From assembly GCA_021464525.1 (NCBI GenBank), contig JADRCO010000214.1, forward strand, positions 1 through 42,909: a stretch of 42,909 nucleotides of DNA, given 5' to 3'. This stretch comes from Rhizophagus sp. LPA8_4_AMF (Eukaryota; Glomeromycota; Glomeromycetes; Glomerales; Glomeraceae). A program made the translations under genes and the position numbers. Under the pieces are notes generated by a model. The model was not told the DNA's origin. It worked only from the letters and a program-made list of their open reading frames with translations, and searched no databases. Positions 34,201-42,909 of the stretch are shown here, one piece after another; position 1 is the stretch's first letter; every line of letters starts with the position of its first letter.

Positions 34201-37200
34201 AGATAGATCCCGAATTAGAATAATAAAATTAAAAAGAGAGAAAAAATAAATAAAACCAAAACCAAATTTTGTATATGTATTTACCATTGGTGGAAGGCCT
34301 AGATTGACCTGACTCTTCGTACGTCTCAAAAAATAAGTTTTGAGTAATTTATGTAAAGCAGGTAATTGATCGACTGACGGTAAACCTTGATACTCTTCCG
34401 CCAGTTTTTTTGGATTTTCGAATTCCTTATGACCAAGAAATTTTAGTAAATTAAAGAGTTCATCAATACAGTTCATCATCGGAGTGCCTGAAAAAAAAAA
34501 CGAGCATTCGAGCATTTTAATTTGAATAAAATTCAAAAGTATTTTTTAATATAAAATCTAACTTAAGATACCTGTTAATAGTACTTTATGATATACATTG
34601 AATTTCATATCCAATATTTTAAAACGTAAAGATTCCTGTCCACTTTTCAAACTGTGTGCTTCATCAACAACTAATACTTCCCAAAGAGGAACCTTTGAAA
34701 ATGTTTTTGTATGTTGTTGTATCGCTTCTGGAGTAGTAATAACCACATGGCACTTTAAGTTAACTCCATCAGGAAACATTTCAAAATCTTCAACAACTTT
34801 CAAAGATTCTCTATCCCCATGATACTCAATTACATTTAATTCTCTTGCCCATCGCTTAAATTCACGAGACCAGCCAGCTGTAGTAGATTTTGGTGCAACA
34901 ACAAGGAAAGGGTAACAATCCCTTTCTTTGTATAAGATCAGAAGAAAAACAATGATTTGTATTGTTTTCCCTAAAAGGAAAGATTAATTAAGTTAACTGG
35001 GATTGGAATAAAATTGAATAATACTAAAATATAAATTGATATAAAGATTTTACCTAACCCCATTTCATCTGCAAGAATACAAGATATTTCATTACACCAA
35101 TTATGTAATAACCAACTAATATATTATAATAAATAATTAAATAATTAAATAATTAAATAAAAATAAAAATAAAAAAAATAAAAATACGGTTAAAATAAAT
35201 AAACTCACTTCACACCATCTAACTGATAATCTTTAAGTGTATTATCGAATTTTTTACTTTTCAAGTACGCAGGTTGAACTAAATGTGGGTCAAATGCTCT
35301 ATCTATAAAGATATCAGGTTTTCCAATTGCATAAGCATTTTTTCGAATCTGATAAGCTTTTTCAAACTTTCTTTTATCTAAATTTTTTATAGGTTCCCAC
35401 GTAGCTAAAATAAAAAGAAAAAATGTAAATTAATAATTATATATTAGAAATTAAAAATATTATTAAAATAAATACTTACCATCAAAATAGTTAAGACCCT
35501 TCCATTTAACATAAGCTTGTACTAGCGCACCTCTACCCAAATTTTTTTGTCCTTTTGTAAGTTGATCACGTAAAGTTATTTCACTTTTAAATTGTACATC
35601 AAGTATACGATGTATTTTCGTCCAATCTTCATGAATTACTTCTTCTTTTGTTAATTGTTCAGGTTGTGATTTAATATAAACATTATATTTATTTGGATTA
35701 ACTCCGTATAACCAAGGACCAGGTACCCATTCAACTTGAATATAGGACAGATCTTTAAATTTTACAAGAAATTCATAATCTTCAATATTATCAGAATCTG
35801 AATTTAAATCTGATTGAGGTGTAGGTGTATCTTGAGATTCTGAAATTTCCATTGATACATTATTTTTATCCGCAGGTACCTTCCTATAAGTCAAAATTTT
35901 ATCTACCTTATCTTCCCATTTAAGGCAAAGATGACATTTCCATGATTCCCGATATGATACCATTTTATCTTTTAAAGTTTTTTCCTCATCCAAAAATGGC
36001 AAGCAACTTTCATGTGCAGCTTGAGTACAATACAAACATCTAAAGAAAACTTGCGAATCATCTGGATCTAAATTAGATGTAGAAACTTTATTTGATTTTT
36101 TAGAATCTTCTTTACTTTTGGAATTATTATTTTCCCTGCTATAAGATTCTTCATGACAAATCATACATCTAGATACATGTGAATCTATTTTATTGCATTG
36201 TTGACAAATAATCTTTGAATTTGTAGTCTTTCTAGAATAACAAATTGAATGAAAAGAATTGGAACAGTATTCACATAAAACCAAAGACCCCTTTTCATTA
36301 TTATGTCTATTTGCTGTACCACCACATTTTTTACACCAATCAAGATGTGCAGAAATAAATTGTGGATTACTTGCTCTTGCAGTTGAAATAGGATCAATCA
36401 TTAATTTTGATCGATCCTTTGATGAATCACTTTCTGAATCATCGTCCTCAGAACCTTGATCTGAACTTCCCTCCATGGATTCACTATTACCTGAAAATTT
36501 ATCTGTTTCCGAATCATCAACATTATCATCATCATCAACAATATTATCATCACCATCATCATCATTATTATCATTATCATCGGATTCTTGGTGATACTTT
36601 GATTTTTTATTAGAAGAATTAAACTTTGAAATTTTCTTATTCTGATTGGTCGATCGACCATTCTTGTCATTAATAGATGTTAAAATTTTAAACCGTTTTT
36701 TTTCAGGATTAATATTAGAAGAAGGTTTGTTTTTCCTCTTTAAATCATCTGGATCATTACCAAGACGACTCCTAAAATACTTTTCATCCGAATAATTAAT
36801 ACGATTCACCTTCCTTTTTGATCTAGTAGCAATTCTTGATTCATTTGAATCATCTGAAATCATTTGATCAGTATCATCTGAAGTTTCCACATCACTTAAA
36901 CTTTCACTATCATCATCCATTGATTTTCCAGTCTCCGAGGATTCAGAGATTATTTTTGATTCTTTAGCCTAAAAATATTTATAATATACATTTATAATAA
37001 TATACATATATAAATGTATAAATTAAAATATCAATTTTAATAAAAAAAAAAAAATAAATAAAAATAAAAATTAAAAATGATTATTATAATAATAAGTTAT
37101 AAAAAAAACAAAAGATCAAAAAAAAAGATTGATCTTTTTATTTACTTTTTTCCTAGCACTTCTAGTTTGAACCATATCCAAAATGGTATTATCTTCTTCG

Positions 37201-37286
37201 GAAGAACTCACGGATATTATTTTTCTCTTACGTTTAGGTGATTGAGATGTAGATGCGACAGGTTGTCGCTTTAATTTTGGTCCCAT
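31244..37286 (-). CDS. CHD/Mi-2-type chromatin-remodelling ATPase (PHD, chromodomains, SNF2)
   Basis: This is a nuclear remodeller that moves nucleosomes using ATP; Mi-2 relatives act in repressive deacetylase complexes. Exons: 37146-37286, 35480-36968, 35209-35404, 35054-35115, 34572-34970, 34285-34487, 33798-34190, 33610-33727, 33433-33527, 33312-33354, 32804-33243, 31244-32728, summing to 1687 codons. After a basic, acidic N-terminus come a PHD-type zinc finger (WCKKCGG to CQQC, about 258-306), a second Cys/His-rich finger (about 315-395), and paired chromodomains ([20 protein letters not shown] near 445; [14 protein letters not shown] plus ATWEP near 530-548). In the SNF2 ATPase, Walker A is DEMGLGKT ending at 632, the DEAH box is 732-735, and motif VI is [11 protein letters not shown] at 1020-1030. 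The last exon carries a Gln/His-rich, disordered tail of about 350 residues. PHD plus double chromodomain suggests the CHD3-5/Mi-2 or Mit1 group. The gene appears intact. Confidence 0.92.
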
Positions 37287-38567
37287 CATATGTTAAAAGT
37301 AATGTCCTCAATTTTATATAATAAAGAAATTTGAGGGTTGAGAAAACAGATCAAAGAAGTGAAATTCTCAAATTGAAGAATAAAAGTTGTGAAAAACTTG
37401 TTACTCTTTGAAACTCAACAGTTTTTCTCTATTTATGATTTAGTTTACCTTCCTTTTTGATATAGGGATAGTGTAACACAATAACATTCGTGTAACGTGT
37501 ATTTACCTTATATGGTAATAGCACCATCAGAGAACAAGATAAAATCACGTAAATAAATCACGTGAGTAGATTTAAACACGTAAGTTAACTAATAAAAAGC
37601 ATCAGTAAAATAATTTGAAAAAAAAATTCATTGAAAAAAATCAAAAAATTCTGATTTTTAATTTTTTTTAAACATTATTCATTGTATTTAAACTAAATGA
37701 TAGACTATTTACAATCTAACAAGCAACTCCTCAAATAATCTAAGTAATCTCATGAGTTTGTGTAACTTATTCATGATATTCATGTCGGAGAATGCAATAA
37801 CTCATTTTCCCGAACCGTATAAATTCTCAACTACTAAAGATGATCTTGTAATCGTGTAACTTAACTACGTTATTCAACTCATTGTTCTAATCTCATCATT
37901 CCATTACCTAATTAACAATTTATGTCTTAATCTCTAAAAAAGGTTCCATCATTATTGTATTAATAATAGTAAAGTTATATGTTAGATAATATGCATGCAT
38001 ATATTAACAATGATTTTTACTTAAACATGGTTAAATTAGTATGAATTAGCTCAAAATATTTTTAAAAATAATGTTTTTAATTATATTTTCAATATATTTC
38101 TTCATTTCAAGTTGTATTGTTTATTAAATTAATCGAGTGAACCTATTTTTTTGAGTAGGTAAAATTTAAGACATGTCCCAAGCGCCTTTTATAAATAAAA
38201 AAAATCCTCTTCATTATATTTATTCTCATTAAACTACTTTCATTCTATTTAAATAAACATTTCGAAACGTATAGGGATCGTTAAACAATATTTTAAACTG
38301 GTACAGCCTCACTTTAAATAAAAAAAAGGTTAGATTTAAATTAAATAGAATTATTATGTTACAAAATATTCGTATATTAGATCAACGGAAAGAAGAAAGT
38401 ATAAAATTGAGATTTGAATTTATTAATATGAGCATCGCATCGCATCGCATTGCTGCCTAACAAAGCACAATTTGTTCACATGTTCTCTTTTCATAATCGG
38501 TAATTACAAATATCCTCTGCATTATAATAAACCTAAATTTTTTTAAAAAAAATCCACAAAAAATTAA
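37287..38567. other. Upstream region of the CHD gene, no gene seen
   Basis: A 1.3 kb gap between minus-strand genes. A short tandem array of gcatc units occurs at about 38433-38450. The CHD promoter should lie near 37290-37500, where repeated gtgtaac words occur (about 37470-37500). No coding pattern was recognised. Confidence 0.45.
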
Positions 38568-39870
38568 TTAAACTAATTGCATACTAATTTCATTATTATT
38601 ATTATTAACTTCACTTGTTTCTCGCTTTATCTCCGGTTCTTCAGGTACATAGGCCAACAAGATCTCAGTACTCAACTGATGAAACATAGGATAATCATTC
38701 TTGTTTTTAATTATCATTTTAAATTCATTAGTATTTCTAATGATATTAAAGTTCTGTACCACATATTTCATAAATTCATCCTTTAAAATAGACCATTTCC
38801 AAGCATGTCTAAATAAATTCTCGGCACAAGTTGTCTGATTAATACCACGAAAAATTTTTCCTTTAACTTGCTCTTCCAATTCTGTAATTAAATATTTATT
38901 CGCTATTCCATATAAATCCCAAATACTACTATCATTATTACTTAATTGAATTTGATCTGTGTAAAGGAAGCTCAACATTTGAAAAACACTCGAGTAACTG
39001 AAATCTGTAATTTCAATATTATATTTAAACCCGTCATTATTTGAGTTATTCTCCTTCCAAGGTCCATCTAACATCGTTTGAAAATAATCAGATCTTTTTT
39101 TAAGAATTGAACTCTTTGAATATAAATATTGTCCATCTACAGCTATTCTTGTATCAGCTCCAGATGGATTAACTAATTCATCTGTCCATAATGTGATTAA
39201 ATCTTTTGGAATTTCTCTTTTTGGAAATGGGCTTTGTGAAGCTAATTGTGAAAATTGAATTTTATTAAATTCTACACCAATCTTTAAAGTTTCCGGAACA
39301 AATATCCTTTTAATTATCTTACGTATCGCTAAGTTTAATTTTTTTTTTTAAAAAAAAAAAAAATATTTTAATAATAAAAGAAAAAAAGATTTTAAATAAT
39401 AAACGAAAAAAAGATTTTAATAATAAAAGAAAAAAAAATTACGTAAAAAAAAAACTTGTTTATCCACTTACATATTCTATTAAAATTTTCATTTTCATGA
39501 ATAAATCTTGTTCTTTCTTTTATAATGTTATTATCTATACTCTTTAAATAAATTTTAAAGGGAAAAGCATTACGTCTAGATTGATCAAATTTATTTCCTT
39601 CATTTTGATTACGAATCGCAATTAATATTAATGTACAATATTCAGGATTATTAACAGATATCTAATTTATTGATCATAAGGAGGAGGGAAGAAATTATTT
39701 AAAAAATTTATCAAAATAATTTCAAAAAAGAATTTACTTACAGGCTTAAAGCAAAGTTGCCAAAAAATATTTGGAGAAGTTTCAAATCTTGGGGTGTATA
39801 CTACTTTACTTAACTCTTGAGCTTTTAATATTTCAAATTCATAATAACATGAACCACCACATTCTTCCAT
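38568..39870 (-). CDS. MATH-like/BTB-domain protein, candidate Cullin-3 adaptor
   Basis: Exons 39742-39870, 39472-39661 and 38568-39328 give 359 residues. The N-terminal 110 residues (VVYTPRFETSPNIFWQLCFK, then EYCTLILIAIRN and NAFPFKIYLKS) look like a divergent MATH domain. The BTB/POZ domain spans about 160-270: an opening DTRIAVDGQYLYSKSSIL, SDYFQTMLDG, ITDFSYSSVFQMLSFLYTDQ and the BACK-like helices ANKYLITELEEQVKG, CAENLFRHAWKW. In animals MATH-BTB proteins bring substrates to Cullin-3 ubiquitin ligases; the fungal role is inferred only from the domains. The C-terminus is Glu/Asn-rich. The first ATG is used. Large families of such genes are typical of Rhizophagus. Confidence 0.8.
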
Positions 39871-40344
39871 GATTTTTTAACGAGAGAAAAAAAAATTATT
39901 CGAGTTATTCTAAGATATTTCTCAGAATTCGGGATGTGACACATAATTAACTAACCGGCAGATAAATCCGGACAGTCGGTCGGATAATCAGGTGGACCGA
40001 CGCTACGAGTATCTGCGAGTATAGAATTAAATTCTAGCTTTGTCTAATGGAATAGAGTATCCAAAAAAAGAATTTAACATGAATTATATATTTTATCAAT
40101 AAGTCATATATCTATCGGTCATATGTACGTAAAAACAAGAAATCAATACTTGTATATACTGTCTTCACTTTGGATTGGGGAATTGATAGTTAAGCGATTA
40201 GTGTAGGTCTGAAGAACTGTTAACTTTAATTGAAATACATAAACAATAAACATATGTTGTGTATAACTTTATAATAGAAAAACAGAATTTGTTTTGAAAA
40301 TACCAAATTTAGAAATATTTATTTCAAACTATAACTATCATAGA
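39871..40344. other. Upstream region of the BTB gene
   Basis: About 470 bases between two minus-strand genes. A more G+C-rich patch at 39950-40020 (ccggacagtcggtcggat) stands out from the A+T-rich background, but no site or gene was identified. Confidence 0.4.
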
Positions 40345-40995
40345 TTAAGAAAATTTATAATCAACTAGTAAAGAATCAATAGTTTGTTCCAAAATTTTAA
40401 CATATTCTTGCAAAATTCTAACTTGCTGAGAAAGGTTTGCAATACCGACAGCATTAACTTGAATTGGCTCAATATCATCAATATCAGATTTCGCGTCACA
40501 GAATACGTGCCTTTTATCACGTGATGATTCTTGAAATAAAACTTGTTCCCTTTTTTGATCATTAATATTAATCATATGTTTATCGAGAACGATTTGAATA
40601 GTATTTTGTTTGTAAAATGATTTTGCATCTTGGGTTAATTTATTGTAATAGCCTTTTACATGTTGTGGCTCTTTATTCCAAGAATTTTCTGCAATTCTAG
40701 AAAAAACCCCCATACGAGGTAATTTAATATTTTTATTGTTACTACGATATTCTCGAATTAATGCCATTCTATACGCGATAAAAGCGTTTGGAACCATTTT
40801 CGGTTTATTATCGGAAGTCTGAGCGTTCTTTATAAGATCATCTATAGTTAAAGTTGGAGGGAAAGGTGGCTTAATGATGTTAACAAGATTATTGTTTGGA
40901 CTATTGATAATGATATTAGTTTCATCATTAGAATTGAAATTAGAATTGGTTACAAGATTATTTCGATTCTTTTTCTTTGAAGATTCTTTGGGCAT
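40345..40995 (-). CDS. MATA-type HMG-box protein
   Basis: A single-exon gene of 216 residues. The HMG box spans about 62-130 (NKPKMVPNAFIAYRMALI, IKLPRMGVFSRIAENSWN, EPQHVKGYYNKLTQDAKSFY). The order NAFI.YR......, SRIA...W, V...Y..L fits the mating-type (MATA_HMG) class, which binds DNA in the minor groove. The N-terminus is basic (PKESSKKKNRNN), as in a nuclear-import signal. The C-terminus (about 185-210) is a possible leucine-rich coiled coil. The start is placed at the first ATG, 40995; the open frame continues upstream without one. MATA-HMG genes are greatly expanded in arbuscular mycorrhizal fungi, so this is not evidence of a mating-type locus. Confidence 0.85.
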   Translation of the reverse strand: MPKESSKKKNRNNLVTNSNFNSNDETNIIINSPNNNLVNIIKPPFPPTLTIDDLIKNAQTSDNKPKMVPNAFIAYRMALIREYRSNNKNIKLPRMGVFSRIAENSWNKEPQHVKGYYNKLTQDAKSFYKQNTIQIVLDKHMININDQKREQVLFQESSRDKRHVFCDAKSDIDDIEPIQVNAVGIANLSQQVRILQEYVKILEQTIDSLLVDYKFS

Positions 40996-42489
40996 ATTAG
41001 ATACTTTGAGGTAAAACACAGGAACAAAAGTTGGTTATTTTACAATTTTATGAAAAAAAAAAAAAATTCAATCTATTTATAATGAATATTTACATGATTT
41101 TTTCTAGAATCCATTGTTAAATTGAAGCGTTATATTTATATTTGTGAACAATCTTTGTGATACTCAATTTCGCGTACGTTCAACACGTGAAGGTTATTTT
41201 AGAGTTCATTTGTGAATAAATGCACTGTGAAATTTAGAACAAAGATTAGTTTACGATTATTTTATAAGGAATAATTAAAATAACAAGTTGATAAAAACCT
41301 TAATAAATAAAAGATTTAAGATCATATATTTTATTTATACAAATAGCCTCAATATAGCCCCAAAATTCTTTGCATTAACATTAATCTTAACCGAGAAAGA
41401 CAAAATGTAATCTACTAATTTAATCTCTAAAAGAAAAATCTCATATAACATAACCAAAATAGCATTATTACATTTAATACATGTTAATAAATTAAAAATC
41501 ATTGTTTTTATGCTTAATTTTTTCCTGTTAACAATATATTTGATTAATTTCTATGATATAAAATGTTAATGTTTGTCTATAATCAATATATATATATTGT
41601 ATATACATATTTATTATATATATAGATAAATAGAGAGAATGTGTGATGGATATAAAATAAAAATAAATGAATAATACATAATCTATATAATTATTATTAA
41701 CTGTGAATTCTAAAAAAAAAAAAAACCTTTAATTCTATAATTCTCATCTTAATTTCTGCACTACGTAAAAATCGTCAGTTCAATCAAGGAAATATCATCA
41801 ATACGAGTTTTTAAATTGAAAAAAAAAAAGAACTCTGACTCTTCTTTACAGGGTTTTGATTCATGCACGATAATTCTACATCAATCCTTTTAACTTATTT
41901 TAGATTTATTGGTTATTTTTTATTATCGTGTTTCAACCATCATCTTCCACATTGCTTTATTTTAAACACAAGGTTTAAAATCTCAAATGGTTATCCATTT
42001 TGTGTTCTAAATAATATTAATACAAAAAGCCATCAATCTTTATTTTGTAATTGAATTATAAATATGTACATGTATATTTTATTTACTCTTTTTTAGCTGT
42101 CAATATTTGCAAATGAATATGCTTCCCCTGGTAACAGATTATTTCCCCTTATACAATAAATCCAGCGCCATACTTTCTTGTAAACTTTAAACCATAACTT
42201 AAATTTAAAAAGAAAAAAAATGAATTTTTTAGCAGTCTAACCCAAAAAGAAACTAGTAATTTAATAATACATATCCGAAAATATCATAATTAGTGGCAAA
42301 AACATTGAGAAATATGTCGTACTCGAATGTAAACATTTATAATTAGTTTTTGGAATCGACATGAAAATGATTCTCTGCATTAAAGCCAACGATTCTAACG
42401 GGTACTAAATGGGATCTAAAAAACGGGTCCTAAAAAACGGATCCCAAATAACTTAAATAATTTTATTAATTTTTAGCCGAAATAGTGTA

Positions 42490-42520
<31 letters not shown>

Positions 42521-42909
42521 CACAGGTTCATGTGTCGCTCAGTGCATAATAATAGTATTCATAATGTTAATTTTAAAAGAACGAGTGTAATTCAACGACA
42601 TGCTTATAAAATCAAATTTAGTTCATTAAAGACCAATTATATTCCTAATTGATACTTAAGCTGGACAGCCTCCGATCGGGATCCAAAGTCACGTGATTGA
42701 ATTATTTATTTATTATAAATAGTGTTACAAATAAATGTTTTTGTCATTTCTATAAAAGATATTTTCTATCCCAATTTTTATTTGGAATTTTAAAATTTGG
42801 TTTCTTGAAGAACCAATCCGATAACTCCGATAAAAAAAGAATTTCATTTAATAATTTCACAAATATCTAACAAAAGATTCTTCAAGAACGATGAATGGGT
42901 TAAATGCGG
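40996..42909. other. A+T-rich terminal region, no gene seen
   Basis: 1.9 kb with poly-A runs, TA-rich stretches (about 41585-41625) and a (TA)n microsatellite at 42494-42520. An open frame at 41863-42054 on the plus strand encodes a low-complexity hydrophobic peptide with no partner exons. Near 42420-42450 aaaaaacgggtcc and aaaaaacggatcc form a short imperfect direct repeat. The window ends inside non-coding sequence. Confidence 0.5.
42494..42520. repeat. (TA)n microsatellite
   Basis: About thirteen uninterrupted TA units. Confidence 0.85.

Noticed and set aside
36407-36670. Frames rich in His/Tyr or Met/Ile within the CHD second exon
   Set aside because: Alternate-frame readings of the Asp/Asn-rich stretch of the CHD gene.
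40345-40995. Possible mating-type locus
   Set aside because: A MATA-HMG gene alone is not evidence: the family has many copies in these fungi, and no linked homeodomain, sugar-transporter or helicase partner typical of a MAT/sex locus is seen. The helicase-like CHD gene is not the RNA helicase of the zygomycete sex locus.
40995-41120. Extra 5' exon of the MATA-HMG gene starting MDSRKNH near 41115
   Set aside because: The donor after CAT is phase 0, but no acceptor joins the HMG frame in phase; the ATG at 40995 suffices.
1-42909. CRISPR arrays, bacterial operons, tRNA or rRNA genes
   Set aside because: No regularly spaced identical repeats, no tRNA T-arm-like blocks with matching stems, and no conserved rRNA segments were recognised; the DNA is eukaryotic.

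Overview
The window reads as nuclear DNA of a filamentous fungus, most likely an arbuscular mycorrhizal fungus of the Rhizophagus type (Glomeromycotina). Directly visible: very high A+T, many 60-100 base GT-AG introns with GTAAGT/GTATGT donors, long poly-A/T runs, and large gaps between genes. The genus-level guess is inference. It rests on a MATA-type HMG gene, a MATH-like/BTB gene, an F-box/LRR-like gene and a RING/TRAF/RNase-inhibitor-LRR gene, all of types that are expanded in Rhizophagus. No bacterial features (operons, ribosome binding sites, CRISPR) are present. No tRNA or rRNA gene was recognised.

Layout. 1-3890: A+T-rich DNA with a decayed transposon-like ORF (about 1200-2080). 3891-4878 (-): secreted class-3 lipase. 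6761-8716 (+): RING + TRAF-type zinc fingers + LRR protein, the only intact plus-strand gene. 8717-9995: two adjacent inverted repeats bracketed by 17-base direct repeats exactly 400 bases apart. 9996-11768 (-): F-box protein. 12892-14590 (-): HMG-box protein whose box is split by an intron. 17165-19527 (-): ten-exon gene of unknown function. 19600-20700: G+C-rich direct repeats and a decayed ORF. 21705-26219 (-): ubiquitin-activating enzyme E1. 26690-27575 (+): decayed ABCB/MDR-type ABC transporter, followed by a small inverted-repeat element. 28152-30750 (-): NADP-dependent isocitrate dehydrogenase with a probable mitochondrial presequence. 31244-37286 (-): CHD/Mi-2-type chromatin remodeller. 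38568-39870 (-): MATH-like/BTB protein. 40345-40995 (-): MATA-HMG protein. 40996-42909: A+T-rich DNA with no gene seen.

For the multi-exon genes I placed introns by hand. Exon sums are in frame for E1 (19 exons, 1007 codons), isocitrate dehydrogenase (17 exons, 444 codons), the remodeller (12 exons, 1687 codons), the split-box HMG gene (507), the RING-LRR gene (601), the BTB gene (359) and the lipase (302). The ten-exon gene has one junction I could not reconcile.

The genes form no pathway or operon. Several share the theme of ubiquitin signalling (E1; the RING, F-box and BTB genes are candidate E3 components), and three bind or remodel chromatin (two HMG genes, one CHD). In a genome rich in these families this may be chance. 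I did not find a convincing new system. The most interesting items are the RING/TRAF/LRR fusion, the two different HMG genes, the unknown ten-exon gene, the paired foldback element, and the recognisable remains of an MDR transporter.
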